The translations under genes and the position numbers were made by a program. Source: a virus. From it: a stretch of 64,000 bases of DNA. The notes below the pieces were generated by a model. That model saw nothing but the letters and a program-made list of their open reading frames with translations, was not told the origin of the DNA and did not search any database. Shown here in pieces: positions 31,984 through 41,822 of this stretch. The stretch spans positions 1 through 64,000 of the IMG/VR virus record IMGVR_UViG_3300020404_002009. The stretch is one strand, 5' to 3'. Numbering within the stretch: position 1 is the stretch's first letter; each line of letters starts with the position of its first letter.

Positions 31984-32470
31984 AATCTACTTGTTCACAT
32001 TGTCTTGATATATCTTTTACAAAGTAGGCACACATTGGCTTTGGACCATCTCGCAATGGAACTGCTAACATCTGTCCTGATTTTATTTTTGGAAAGTACC
32101 ATTTTACTTCTGTGTATATGTCTACAACATCAATAGGCATAAAGTCCGGTTTACTACTGCTCAAAGGATTAAACGTAAAAGCATCAAAACCTCTGTCATT
32201 CAAACTTGTAATTGGTAGAACGTGCATCTCTGATTGGCCTGCTTCTCCTATTAACATTTTCCAATCAAGTGGCATTTTAATTTTGTGCTCACCTATTTCA
32301 AGAACGGCGGCCGGAGCATTGAAACTTTCTAAGAATATTAATGGTATGTAAAAGAAATCTGGATTGGCAGGATCTGAGTTGTCCAGAACAGCAAATCGCA
32401 ATTTCTCATCAACCCATTCAGGTATTCTTTCTAGTGTGTATGTTCTATCGTCCAGAGTAAGGATTTTCAT
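31967..32470 (-). CDS. Hypothetical protein (167 aa)
   Basis: The 167-residue product is beta-rich and has a Pro-rich, hydrophobic middle, with no catalytic motif or membrane segment that I can see. It overlaps the uvsW gene at its start by 26 bases and the small gene downstream at its end. Its place suggests a role in recombination or late control. I cannot name it. Confidence 0.5.
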   Translation of the reverse strand: MKILTLDDRTYTLERIPEWVDEKLRFAVLDNSDPANPDFFYIPLIFLESFNAPAAVLEIGEHKIKMPLDWKMLIGEAGQSEMHVLPITSLNDRGFDAFTFNPLSSSKPDFMPIDVVDIYTEVKWYFPKIKSGQMLAVPLRDGPKPMCAYFVKDISRQCEQVDYGSVW

Positions 32471-33914
32471 AATCTATCTTTTCTATATTATACGGGTAAT
32501 TTGCCTCTTTGTAAAACTTTTTTCTTTGACCGAGGTGTCTTTTTGCAAACTTGCAACTGCTGGTTATATCCCATATTTGCACACTATCCTTGTCCTCTGC
32601 CTTACGTATACCACGTCCTATCGATTGTATCACACGCACAAATGACTTGCCCGGTTCTATTAGGACAAGATTAAAAATACGAGGAATATTAATGCCAACA
32701 GCGGCAACTCCATATGTGGCAATAATAATTTTATTTTGGCTAGTAGAGATTTCATCATATTGTTCCTTTCTGTCTGTATTTTTAGTTGAACCAGATACAA
32801 ATACTGCGTCCTTTAATTTCTTCTCCAGTATCTCACCTGCACTTATTCTATCAACAAGTATCAAAGTATTACCTGAAGTTGCTATGCTTTGGATGGTTTG
32901 TGCTACCCATGTCATCCGTGTTGTGTCTGTTGTGAGCCATTTTAATTCTTCGCCATAACTTTTGAACTGCGGGAAATCTTGTGTTTGTAAAACATTAACA
33001 TGACAGTTTGCCAATACTCCTTTGTCTTGCAATTCACTAGCCTGTATTCTGTTTGCAACTTCACCTATGCTACATTTAAGTCCCATGAATTCGTAATCTG
33101 CTTTTGGCACAGTACCTGTTAGTCCCCAACGTATGCCACAATGTGCAAACGGGCCAGTAAGCAATCTCTTTAGGACGTCTGCTTTTGCCATGTGAACTTC
33201 ATCGATTATTACTGTGTTGATACCTTGTATGGCTTCGAGGAACTCTGTTGTGTGTTCGTCTTTGGCTTTTTTCTCTAGCACGTTAAGACTTTGCCACGTT
33301 GCAATCGTGTTGTATCTTCCAAGTTCTTTCCTATCTCCGTAGTATACTCCAGTATCCAAATTACATGTAAGAAAATCTTCTTCTGTCTGTGTTACTAAAC
33401 TTTTGTTAGGGACTATTGTAAGTGTTCGTCCATATGGTTCTACAAGTTGACACAACGCCGCTGTAATAATTGTTTTACCTGCACCTGTGGCAATCTCCTG
33501 TATACACTGTGGATTTTCTATAAACTTGTTTATAGTCTCAACTTGATAATCACGAAGTTCTAGTTTTTGTCCTGCACATGGATGATTGTCGGGCCATGTT
33601 ATGTGTGATAGATAATCTTTATCTACTTTTTTAAATTCAAAATTGTGTTGCTGTCTCCGATCTTCGAAATCCACATATACGCCGCCGTCTTCTAATATTG
33701 GCAATATTTGGTCAACAAGATTTAGATATGTTGTGCCTCCCAGTCCAAAAAAACTTACTTTGCCGTCCCACCTGCCAAGTTTCACGGCTGGTAGATGTCT
33801 AGCGTATGGAATCTCATATTTAAATTTATTGGATAGACGTTTACGCCATTCGAGAGACAAGTTCTCAAACTTCACATTTACTTCGTCTTTGATTACTAGT
33901 TTACAACTACTCAT
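32445..33914 (-). CDS. uvsW: UvsW-like SF2 DNA/RNA helicase
   Basis: The 489-residue protein carries SF2 helicase motifs in order: ATGAGKT (Walker A), VIIDEVHMA (DExH box), LTGTVPK (motif III), and in the second half IIATYGVAAVGINIP and QSIGRGIRKA (motifs V and VI). The N-terminal 90 residues match the UvsW DNA-binding part. UvsW resolves recombination intermediates and shuts off R-loop-based origins late in T4 infection. It is followed by unrecognised genes that overlap it. Confidence 0.9.
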   Translation of the reverse strand: MSSCKLVIKDEVNVKFENLSLEWRKRLSNKFKYEIPYARHLPAVKLGRWDGKVSFFGLGGTTYLNLVDQILPILEDGGVYVDFEDRRQQHNFEFKKVDKDYLSHITWPDNHPCAGQKLELRDYQVETINKFIENPQCIQEIATGAGKTIITAALCQLVEPYGRTLTIVPNKSLVTQTEEDFLTCNLDTGVYYGDRKELGRYNTIATWQSLNVLEKKAKDEHTTEFLEAIQGINTVIIDEVHMAKADVLKRLLTGPFAHCGIRWGLTGTVPKADYEFMGLKCSIGEVANRIQASELQDKGVLANCHVNVLQTQDFPQFKSYGEELKWLTTDTTRMTWVAQTIQSIATSGNTLILVDRISAGEILEKKLKDAVFVSGSTKNTDRKEQYDEISTSQNKIIIATYGVAAVGINIPRIFNLVLIEPGKSFVRVIQSIGRGIRKAEDKDSVQIWDITSSCKFAKRHLGQRKKFYKEANYPYNIEKIDYENPYSGR

Positions 33915-35261
33915 TTATAATTTTTTAATAACGTTATCATGCCAATCCCAACTACTAGGTTGGTGATCACTATAATACAACTTTTTAGGAAGATTTTCAA
34001 GTAGTCTTTTTAGATTGTCTGTCCCTGTGGCATAATAACCACCGCCTAAAGCAACTAAAGACGATTGTGGTTGAATCTTACTTTTAATCAGTGCCCGAGG
34101 AACTCTGTTTCTCACAAAAATTATTTTGGTATTTTTATCTATGAATTTGAACTGTTTGCTCATTTGATGTAGTTCGTATAGGTTTTCAAAGAACTCTTGA
34201 GACATTTGGTTATTGAGTAAGTAAGTTCTTTCTTGATTAAAACGATCTAAGTCTTTTTTGAATATAGGTTCTTTCAAGTCAAAACCCCAACTACATTCTT
34301 TTAATAAATCTATTCCATACTCTTTGAATGCATTTAGCCATTCCCAGAACTCTTCAACTTCCTTAGGTTCCTGTACTTCGCTGTGGCAAGGCATTAGTAG
34401 AGGAAAAGCATTCAATTCTATCAATGATTTTACTACTTCCTTTTTGGAATATGTTTTAGAATCTATCCAAAGTTTGTGATAATTTTTTTTAGCAATTTTT
34501 TTGGCTAGAGGATTTACAGCAGGAAAGTCTAATTGACTTGCATCTATCCTTAAATTTTTAAGACAGTCTACTTGTTCGATTAAAGATTTATTGGCCATAT
34601 GTGTTTGCCAATACTCCGCCATCGAATCAGGTGCATGACGGAGTTGCACTGACCCATCAATTATTTCTGCGGACGGTACTTTGTAATTGCTTATTGCTTT
34701 GTTTACTTCATCGTAATCTTTTAGAATGTCTTTTGTTACAAATTCAAAATCATATCTAGCGGCTATAAGGGTGATGTAGTACACAGTAAGATCAGTAAGT
34801 TTGAATAGCCATGTTTTAGAATCTCCGTCGTAGGAATAATAGGATGTTGGCAAGTTACGTTTGTCTTTGATACATCTAATTAATTGTATAACTTTTTTGT
34901 TGTAAGGAAATTTTACATGAATGTATGTCTCGTTGTTGTGTGTTACGTACTTGATTGTTTTTTCAAAATTTATAACTCTGAATTCTGATTCATATACTGG
35001 ATTATCTGCAAGATATTTCAGGTCCATCCCGTGTGCTTCAAATTTTGTGAGATATCTTTTAAAGATCATCAATGCAAGTTTGGCTTGTTTTTCTGTCCAA
35101 GCATACTGTGATTCGGCCAGTGATACGATTGTTTGCCTATCCTTTGGATGTGGCTTGATTCCCCCTGTATTTCCTATCATACCGGGGTTTGCCCAAAAAT
35201 AATCATTATATGCTAATATTTTGAGTGCTTCGTTAACTGTTTTTGGCAAATCTGACTGCAT
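33915..35261 (-). CDS. Large uncharacterised protein, possible HARP-like domain
   Basis: The 448-residue protein lies directly upstream of uvsW. Residues about 105-180 show a pattern, roughly VKFPYNKKVI, then a Tyr-Asp stretch, KTWLFKLTDL and a following helix. It resembles the HARP domain found in annealing helicases of the SMARCAL1 type. No ATPase motif is present. The pairing of a HARP-like protein with a UvsW helicase would split in two genes what SMARCAL1 has in one. This is inference from a pattern and should be weighed lightly. Confidence 0.45.
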   Translation of the reverse strand: MQSDLPKTVNEALKILAYNDYFWANPGMIGNTGGIKPHPKDRQTIVSLAESQYAWTEKQAKLALMIFKRYLTKFEAHGMDLKYLADNPVYESEFRVINFEKTIKYVTHNNETYIHVKFPYNKKVIQLIRCIKDKRNLPTSYYSYDGDSKTWLFKLTDLTVYYITLIAARYDFEFVTKDILKDYDEVNKAISNYKVPSAEIIDGSVQLRHAPDSMAEYWQTHMANKSLIEQVDCLKNLRIDASQLDFPAVNPLAKKIAKKNYHKLWIDSKTYSKKEVVKSLIELNAFPLLMPCHSEVQEPKEVEEFWEWLNAFKEYGIDLLKECSWGFDLKEPIFKKDLDRFNQERTYLLNNQMSQEFFENLYELHQMSKQFKFIDKNTKIIFVRNRVPRALIKSKIQPQSSLVALGGGYYATGTDNLKRLLENLPKKLYYSDHQPSSWDWHDNVIKKL

Positions 35262-35325
35262 TTTCTATCCTGGTAATTTAGATAATTATTAGTATATTAT
35301 AGCATAATTGGTAATATAGTCAACC

Positions 35326-35802
35326 ATGAAAAAGTACAAAAACAAAAGTGTAAATGTCAGGAAACAACTTAAAATTAAGTTGGAAAATACTCTGACTAGA
35401 CATAAAAACATTGCCGGATTCAAACCAACAGAACAACAATTATATCACTGGTTTGGTGTGATCAACAGAGGACTTTTCAACAGTAGATTACCAAGAGTAC
35501 CTTTACATATTAAAAAATTACATAAGGATTGGGGAAGATGTGTGGCAAATTGGGACAATAGAAAGACACCCAAAGGCAAATTTGATCAAAGGGTAATACC
35601 ATATCATATCGAAGTTGAATACTATATCGAATTACACTGCAAATTTCCTAGGTGGAAAGATTTTATAGAAACACTTGCACACGAAATGGTACATCTATAT
35701 CAAATGACTTGGCTGAAAGATCCTTATTCAAACCATAACTCTAACTTCTTTGCTTGGAAAAATAAATTTAAGGTTGCAGGTTTAAACCTGTCCAGGTGCT
35801 AA
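35326..35802 (+). CDS. SprT-like zinc metallopeptidase
   Basis: The 158-residue protein contains HEMVH (119-123), the HExxH zinc motif, within LAHEMVHLYQ. A WGRCVANWDNRKTP segment before it matches the SprT domain's strand-rich region. SprT/Spartan proteins digest DNA-crosslinked proteins or act as small cytoplasmic peptidases. It is a forward gene flanked by reverse genes and has its own start in an AT-rich gap. Confidence 0.72.
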   Translation: MKKYKNKSVNVRKQLKIKLENTLTRHKNIAGFKPTEQQLYHWFGVINRGLFNSRLPRVPLHIKKLHKDWGRCVANWDNRKTPKGKFDQRVIPYHIEVEYYIELHCKFPRWKDFIETLAHEMVHLYQMTWLKDPYSNHNSNFFAWKNKFKVAGLNLSRC

Positions 35803-36519
35803 AACTTTTTCAAATTCAGCGTAACTAATAGTTTTTGTATTGCCCAGGTCTGTACCTGTTTGTAAATTTTGCATGTATTCGGGAGGATTGTCATGTACAA
35901 CAACATAATTTACATATGGTCTCATTTTGATCATATCTCTAAATTGTTTTAACCAACCATCGAATACAGTGTCGTCATTTCGAGGACCATAATTCAACGT
36001 GTCTTGATACATGTTGTTTAATTCACCCTTGCCGTACTCTCTGAAATCATAACCAATCAGGTAGATGTTTTTATGTCCATGGACACCGGCAGTCCAAAAG
36101 GCTGTGTTTCCTGATATCCAGTGTGGATTGTTTGGTATCAAATGTAAAAGTGGCGGTCCGCCTTTAGGATGTCTGTTGACTTCTATTGAAGGCGCATAGT
36201 GTATACATTTTTCGTAAACTTTATCCTTGACCATTGAAAGAGTCATCCTCATGTCAACACTAAAAATAAAATCTGGCATGAAGTCTCTGTAGAGTGCGTT
36301 ACAGCCGTAAGTTTGTCCTGTTGCTTTAAGTTTATTGAGATCAAAATTTTTTCTCGATGGACCATTTCCGATGCAGTAAGCGTTACCTCGCACCTTGGCC
36401 TTGACCCGGTCTTCGTAGTAAGCAGTCTCCTGTGTTTTCTTGCCGTTACGTATAATCAGATTTGTGTTTACAGTTTCCCCTGTGTACGGCTTCCATTCGA
36501 TTGGCTCGATCTTATTCAT
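35782..36519 (-). CDS. DUF115/sialyltransferase-like glycan enzyme
   Basis: The 245-residue protein has AYCIGNGPSR and a following YGCNALYRDF segment. This pairing is seen in DUF115 and CstII-like proteins that bind a nucleotide sugar. It ends the reverse-strand part of the glycan island and overlaps the next GT-B gene by 4 bases. Sialic-acid or related sugar transfer is possible. The acceptor is unknown. Confidence 0.55.
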   Translation of the reverse strand: MNKIEPIEWKPYTGETVNTNLIIRNGKKTQETAYYEDRVKAKVRGNAYCIGNGPSRKNFDLNKLKATGQTYGCNALYRDFMPDFIFSVDMRMTLSMVKDKVYEKCIHYAPSIEVNRHPKGGPPLLHLIPNNPHWISGNTAFWTAGVHGHKNIYLIGYDFREYGKGELNNMYQDTLNYGPRNDDTVFDGWLKQFRDMIKMRPYVNYVVVHDNPPEYMQNLQTGTDLGNTKTISYAEFEKVLAPGQV

Positions 36520-37385
36520 AGATAATTTTTAATAAGTCTTTCTTTAATTTTTTTCCATGGTAATCCATTTTCAATTTCGTCTTGAAACCATTCAGTGTAT
36601 GATAACTTGTTTGCCCATGTTTGTCTATCAGGCATTCTTGGATCATTAATATTTTCTAGAGAATGATTACCAACATCGTAACACAGACTGCTTTCAGATA
36701 CAAAAACAGGAATGCCGTTGATTACTGCCTCCATGGCAGGATTTGAACTGTGGTTTACTACTGCCCAAGCATTTTTTAGAGTGTCTTTAAAATTGGTGTC
36801 GTCAATTGTGTTGCTGTCCATTACAGGTCTAGTAATTGTTACATTTTTATATTTGTTTGTATCCAAACCGACAGGGTTCCTAGGATGAGGTCTAACCTGA
36901 ATAGGCTTGTTGGTGTGTTTTCTAATTTGCTCTATCTGTTGTTCGAACCAAACTTTCATGCTAGGCATACCACTCCACTGCTCGGATGCATCATGTTGTC
37001 CTAAAATTATTATGTTGTCACCTGTCTGTTTCCATGGTTTAATGTTGTGTTTGAATAATGGCCATCTAGTTGCGTCGACTTCTTGATTGGCAAAGTCTGC
37101 TCTTCTGTTGACTCCATTTATTCCAATCTTGAAACTTTTATTTCTTCTAAGTCCTCCTACTTCCAGCACGATCACAGGCTTGTTGGCCTGTCTGTATCGT
37201 TTCCATATCTGTCTGTAATTACGCATCCTGCCTAGCCATAACACACTCCATATTACTGCCACGTCGGCGTTGCTATCTCTGTTGAGTATTACTTCGTCAC
37301 CTGCGTCTTGCAAACTTTTTATAAACGCATTGAATATAGGCTCCGAATTTAATGGCCCGTGCTGTGTCCAAACTTCTAACTTCAT
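36516..37385 (-). CDS. GT-B type surface-glycan glycosyltransferase (paralogue 1)
   Basis: The 289-residue protein has VRPHPRN near residue 165, corresponding to the R/K-P-HP motif of capsule and Kdo transferases. It also has WAVVNHSSNPAMEAVINGIPVF, the C-terminal nucleotide-binding stretch of that group. Three other proteins here (40037, 41007, 45487) share this layout. The ATG at 37385 overlaps the upstream stop as ATGA, so I prefer it over the TTG at 37400. It would add a sugar to a polysaccharide or lipid. Confidence 0.68.
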   Translation of the reverse strand: MKLEVWTQHGPLNSEPIFNAFIKSLQDAGDEVILNRDSNADVAVIWSVLWLGRMRNYRQIWKRYRQANKPVIVLEVGGLRRNKSFKIGINGVNRRADFANQEVDATRWPLFKHNIKPWKQTGDNIIILGQHDASEQWSGMPSMKVWFEQQIEQIRKHTNKPIQVRPHPRNPVGLDTNKYKNVTITRPVMDSNTIDDTNFKDTLKNAWAVVNHSSNPAMEAVINGIPVFVSESSLCYDVGNHSLENINDPRMPDRQTWANKLSYTEWFQDEIENGLPWKKIKERLIKNYL

Positions 37386-38263
37386 TTTACTTTTTTCCAA
37401 TAATCCAAATCAGCAATACCTTTTGTTTCTTCGCGTGATTGTGGTTTGAAATCTTTTTTCCAACTAGTTCCTGTCTCCTTTCTTTTGCCTTTGAAGTGGT
37501 CCATGTATAATCCTAAGACGCTATTAATGAATACATGATGTCCTCTTACGCCACTAGCGTATCCTATGTCATTTACTTTTGCATCTTTTTCTTTTTGATA
37601 TTTTTTAGAGAGAAACCAAAGCGAAGAACAGTCTGTCCATCCTGACGTAAGTTTGAATACTCCTCCGTTTATATAAAGATTTTCCCAGTCGGTGTTAAAG
37701 TTTTGTATCTCTGGATGTTTTAAATTATATCCAACAAATCCGCATTCTGGATCTTTGCCTCCGTCGTTTAGTTTTGGATTCTCTCGCCCAAGATAGGTTA
37801 TTAATGTGTCTTTGGGTAACACTTGTTGTAAAAAACTTTCTGGCATGGAACGGAAACTATATGTGTCAGCATCAAGCCAAATTACATAATCATAATCAGT
37901 ATTAGACTTTATTGCGTGTGTCACACAAAATACTTTGTTTGCAAATCTAACAGCATTCCACTGGAATGATCCTTTGGACGGCATAGGACCTGGCCTCCTC
38001 ACCCCGTTGGGTTTTAATTCTATCTCACCATTTGCTACAGGATCGTCTTTGTGTTTATTTTTAAATTTCAATAATTCTGGCTGAACAGCATGGACATCAA
38101 GCCATTGCACTCTTGGATGTTCAAAAATATCCTGTGCCTGTGACTCATGGTACACTGCGATTTCAGTGCCCTCCGGCCAATGTTCTAATACACTGTCTAC
38201 TGCACGTTTGGCGTATTGGTTCCATGTGCCTGGCTTGTATGATGTTATTACTTTGATCTTCAT
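37382..38263 (-). CDS. GT-A type glycosyltransferase (paralogue 1)
   Basis: The 293-residue protein begins MKIKVITSYKPGTW and contains VIWLDADTY, the DxD motif for metal and nucleotide sugar. The protein at 42812 shares the start, the DADTY segment, TLGRENP and ECGFVGYNLKH, so the pair arose by duplication. A TAAATA box lies 5 bases before the ATG and there is no Shine-Dalgarno. The product probably transfers a hexose in the glycan island. Confidence 0.75.
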   Translation of the reverse strand: MKIKVITSYKPGTWNQYAKRAVDSVLEHWPEGTEIAVYHESQAQDIFEHPRVQWLDVHAVQPELLKFKNKHKDDPVANGEIELKPNGVRRPGPMPSKGSFQWNAVRFANKVFCVTHAIKSNTDYDYVIWLDADTYSFRSMPESFLQQVLPKDTLITYLGRENPKLNDGGKDPECGFVGYNLKHPEIQNFNTDWENLYINGGVFKLTSGWTDCSSLWFLSKKYQKEKDAKVNDIGYASGVRGHHVFINSVLGLYMDHFKGKRKETGTSWKKDFKPQSREETKGIADLDYWKKVK

Positions 38264-38276
38264 GAAAATATTTACA

Positions 38277-40037
38277 TTACCTTGTCATGTTGTATTTTTT
38301 AATCCAATCGCTGACCATCCACGCTGGTATTAATGCCTTGCCTGCTTTTTGGCTGGCACGTACTACGTTCAGTTTGGATTCCTTGCCTGTGCGTTCATTG
38401 TAGAACTTGTTAAGTTTGTTACTTGTACTTTTTGTAAGCCAGTGTCCTACAGGCACAGTCCATCCTGTCTTTTGTTTGTTAATAATTGCATCTGGCAGTC
38501 TACCAGCATACGCTTTCTTAATCAATATTTTTGTATCACTTTTGTCTTTTCCCATCTTGTCATCTGTGTGAATGCCAAAACAATATTTCATAAAAGTCTT
38601 GGTTGCTAAAGGGAAACGTCCCTCCATGCTGTACGCCATGCCGTATTTGTCATTTCTACTAAACATTTCTTCCGGCACCTGTGCAACACAGTCTAGTGCC
38701 ATATGAGAGCCAATTGGATCATTTGGATTCCATAGTTCTCCCTCATAACACTTTTTGAACTCTTCGAGCAGTATGTGATCGGGAACAGGATTATCTGTGA
38801 GGTTCAGTGGACGCTTGATACGGTTCAGCCAAAGTTTCAACACATCGTCCCAACTTTCTATTTTTGATTTTCCTATTTTTTTCTGTAAGAATTCTGGATT
38901 TTTCATTTTCCAATATTTTGGATATCCTGCTAATATCTCATCACCCATATCACCTGCTAGTGTTACTACGATTTCATTGTCTGCTAAAAACTTGTTTGTA
39001 TAGCAATACATCGACATGCTAGGATTGTACACCGGCTGTTCCATGTAATATATGCTGTCGTCCCATTTGTCGATGAATGCTTCTGGAGTGATTACCACTT
39101 CTTTATGATTGAAACTATTTTCGTTTGCTAGTATTTTGGCACAATTTGCATCACTGTTGTAGTCTTCGTCGGCTTGTACATTTGGATTCATTCTGTTCGT
39201 GAATGTATTTGCTTCACCTTTTATTTGTTTCAATTCGTATGCAACTACACTTGAATCTAATCCACCGCTTAAGAACACACCAATTTTTCTACGGCCAATA
39301 GCACACATCTCAACTGTCTTACGTGCCATTTTTCTAAATTCTTCTTCGCTGAAACTTTTATCTCCGATTGGTTTGATATGAACCCTATGGGTGTTTGTAA
39401 TCTTTTTTTGGGCCATGTCATATACTATTGTTTCGCCTGCTAATAATTTTTTGATGCCAGTGAAGAAAGTATTACGCAGAGCATTTATACCGGTACGTGC
39501 CATAAAACTGACTGCTAGGTTATCCATCTTCCTGCTTCCCGGTACCTTGTCTAACATGCCTTTAATTTCCGATCCAAACACCAATCCTTCATCGATTTCA
39601 GCATAGTACAGAGGCTTCACGCCAGCATGGTCTCTAGACAACCAAAGTTGTTGTTTGTCTTTTTTGTAATATGCAAATCCATGCATCGAATCTATTTCGT
39701 CTATGAAATCCAGTCCAAACTTGTCGAGTCCCCAAGCCAAAAGTTCTGTGTCACATCCGGTGATACCCGCAAAGCCTTTGTTGTTATATTTTTCTTTCAA
39801 TTCATAGTAGTTGAAAATTTCACCGTTGTAGACCAGAGTGTTACCTTTGGGTGTCTTCCATGGTTGTATAGAAAGTTGTGGGTTGGCCATGATGCTTAAT
39901 AGATTGTGTCCCAATGTAAGTTTATGTTCCGGATCCCACCAGACCTTGTTCCCGTCTGGCCCTCTATGTTCACAGGTCTGGATAAAGTTCTGTATAAATT
40001 CTGGATTGTGTTCGGTTATTCCGTATATGCCACACAT
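38277..40037 (-). CDS. asnB: Glutamine-hydrolysing asparagine synthetase
   Basis: The 586-residue protein begins MCGIYGI, so the nucleophilic Cys follows Met as in class II glutamine amidotransferases. RGPDG and GDTELL-like segments complete that domain. FLSGGLDSS is the PP-loop of the synthetase domain. Both halves look complete, so it would make asparagine or a related amide from glutamine, ATP and an acid. In a glycan island it may instead amidate a sugar acid or peptide. It lies between glycosyltransferase genes, with a 13-base gap to the one downstream. Confidence 0.92.
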   Translation of the reverse strand: MCGIYGITEHNPEFIQNFIQTCEHRGPDGNKVWWDPEHKLTLGHNLLSIMANPQLSIQPWKTPKGNTLVYNGEIFNYYELKEKYNNKGFAGITGCDTELLAWGLDKFGLDFIDEIDSMHGFAYYKKDKQQLWLSRDHAGVKPLYYAEIDEGLVFGSEIKGMLDKVPGSRKMDNLAVSFMARTGINALRNTFFTGIKKLLAGETIVYDMAQKKITNTHRVHIKPIGDKSFSEEEFRKMARKTVEMCAIGRRKIGVFLSGGLDSSVVAYELKQIKGEANTFTNRMNPNVQADEDYNSDANCAKILANENSFNHKEVVITPEAFIDKWDDSIYYMEQPVYNPSMSMYCYTNKFLADNEIVVTLAGDMGDEILAGYPKYWKMKNPEFLQKKIGKSKIESWDDVLKLWLNRIKRPLNLTDNPVPDHILLEEFKKCYEGELWNPNDPIGSHMALDCVAQVPEEMFSRNDKYGMAYSMEGRFPLATKTFMKYCFGIHTDDKMGKDKSDTKILIKKAYAGRLPDAIINKQKTGWTVPVGHWLTKSTSNKLNKFYNERTGKESKLNVVRASQKAGKALIPAWMVSDWIKKYNMTR

Positions 40038-41017
40038 TACAGGCCTAACTTTGTTTTATATCTTTTGAAAACTGTGCCGTCCTTGATTTCTTTTTCGCTC
40101 CATAGTTTGTAACCTAGGTCGTGTAGCCACTGTGTCCTATCAGGATATTCTGGAGTTTCTATATTGTTTAAATCTTTGTTTGCTACTGGCCAACTAATTG
40201 CAAGATCTGAGGTATTAAAGGTAGGGATTCCACGAACGCAGGAGTCGACACCGGCAGTAGAATTGTGAGTAACAACAGCATGAATATTAGTTATTGCTTC
40301 TTGGAAATGGAATCTATAGTACTTTTTCTCATCTCCTTGGAAGTATTTTTGACCAATATGCACTTCTACGTCTTCGGGAAATTCTTTTCTTCGTTGTTCT
40401 ATGTTTACTACATGATTTGGATGCGGCCTCACAATAAATTTCCTATCGGTTATAGGTCTTAATTTTTCATACACTCCATGAAACCATTCTATAGGATCAA
40501 GTTCGTTCATGCTCCAATTATCTTTAGGTTGTAAAACAAACATAATTGGATCATCTTGATTAGACTTTCTCCACGGTTCACTTTTCACATTCCATCTGGC
40601 CTTTGCCGCTTCCCATCTGTCAGGTGGTGAGTTATCACTTAAAAAATTTCCGTTGTTCATGGGTGAATATAAAGATACTCGCCAATGATGATTAGGTCCA
40701 TGCACATTACCAAAACTTGAAAGCAATCCTCCGTCAAATGTTATTATGTATATGCCTTTTTTCTTTGCACGTTCAACGAGATCCAGTCTTCGGCCTTTGG
40801 TGTGATGCCTTTGCTTTGTGCCTCCGTAACCAAACATGCAACCGATTGGTGCTGTTGGTTCCATCTCATTGTCCTGCCACGGACCCGTCATGTGTTCGTT
40901 AACAATAACAGGTTCGTCACCACATGCTCTCACACCCTCTGCCATATATTGTAGAAGGTCCCAACTTGCACCCCTACGTCTGTCTTTTACTGTCCTTCTA
41001 AATATTTCAACTTTCAT
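40037..41017 (-). CDS. GT-B type surface-glycan glycosyltransferase (paralogue 2)
   Basis: The 326-residue product has VRPHPNHV and later VVTHNSTAGVDSCVRGIPTF, the two motifs shared by the GT-B paralogues of this island. The N-terminus is more variable, as expected for the acceptor-binding half. Its stop overlaps the asnB start and its start overlaps the next GT-B gene. Confidence 0.65.
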   Translation of the reverse strand: MKVEIFRRTVKDRRRGASWDLLQYMAEGVRACGDEPVIVNEHMTGPWQDNEMEPTAPIGCMFGYGGTKQRHHTKGRRLDLVERAKKKGIYIITFDGGLLSSFGNVHGPNHHWRVSLYSPMNNGNFLSDNSPPDRWEAAKARWNVKSEPWRKSNQDDPIMFVLQPKDNWSMNELDPIEWFHGVYEKLRPITDRKFIVRPHPNHVVNIEQRRKEFPEDVEVHIGQKYFQGDEKKYYRFHFQEAITNIHAVVTHNSTAGVDSCVRGIPTFNTSDLAISWPVANKDLNNIETPEYPDRTQWLHDLGYKLWSEKEIKDGTVFKRYKTKLGL

Positions 41018-41822
41018 CTAATACTTTCCATGCATATCCGTTTTTTATTTCTTCTGCTGTGAACTGTCCATATGCCATTGAATGATATAATGGCTCTCTT
41101 TCAACATATTTAGGTGTTTCTATTTTTGTGAAATCAGTTTCTGATATAGGTGCACACGCATTGTGCGGGTCAGTGAAACACGGTATACCTCTTGTTGTTG
41201 CCTCCAATGTGATATTTGAATTGTACGTGACAACTGCATAAGCATCGTCCCAATCTATTGGTCCGCTAGGTTTTGTGTCGTCTTTGCCCGTCACAACATA
41301 TCCCCCGTGCTTGTCGAATCCTATTATAGGATTATATCCTTTGTTTTTGACAATGATGGGTCTGTCGGTATTTGCCTTAAGTGTTTCGATCGTTTTGTCG
41401 AGCCAATTATGCACTCCAAAAAATTCTTGCATAGCATTGGATGGCGGACACACTATTATATTTTTGCCATCTTTCTTCCATGGTTTTATAGGCCATGGGA
41501 ACGAATTCTTAAAACGATCATCGGGTCTTTGCTCTTGCCAGTTTTTAAGATGATTATTTTTTACTACTTTTGTATAAAAAGGAGAGTTCCTTGTCTCTCC
41601 CCAGTAAGGTCTATCCATGTAGTAGAAATCTATTTTATTTTGCTGAGCCCATTTGTAAACTAAATGTGTGCCACGTAGGACACCGAATAGTACCACTTTG
41701 GTGCAGTCTGTTTTGCCAACTATTTCGTTAGGTAATAATTTTTGTGCACCTGGCAAGCCTTGTACGGCCCAGTCAACATATTTTTCAGTAAGTTTTCTGT
41801 TAGTTGCACTAACGTAAATCAT
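41007..41822 (-). CDS. GT-B type surface-glycan glycosyltransferase (paralogue 3)
   Basis: The 271-residue product carries the paired IVKNKGY-type stretch in place of VRPHP and VVTYNSNITLEATTRGIPCF, so the nucleotide-binding half is kept while the HP motif is altered. I prefer the ATG at 41822 because the longer start at 41846 overlaps the epimerase gene by 38 bases. The overlap style places it in the same operon as the GDP-mannose dehydratase. Confidence 0.6.
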   Translation of the reverse strand: MIYVSATNRKLTEKYVDWAVQGLPGAQKLLPNEIVGKTDCTKVVLFGVLRGTHLVYKWAQQNKIDFYYMDRPYWGETRNSPFYTKVVKNNHLKNWQEQRPDDRFKNSFPWPIKPWKKDGKNIIVCPPSNAMQEFFGVHNWLDKTIETLKANTDRPIIVKNKGYNPIIGFDKHGGYVVTGKDDTKPSGPIDWDDAYAVVTYNSNITLEATTRGIPCFTDPHNACAPISETDFTKIETPKYVEREPLYHSMAYGQFTAEEIKNGYAWKVLDES

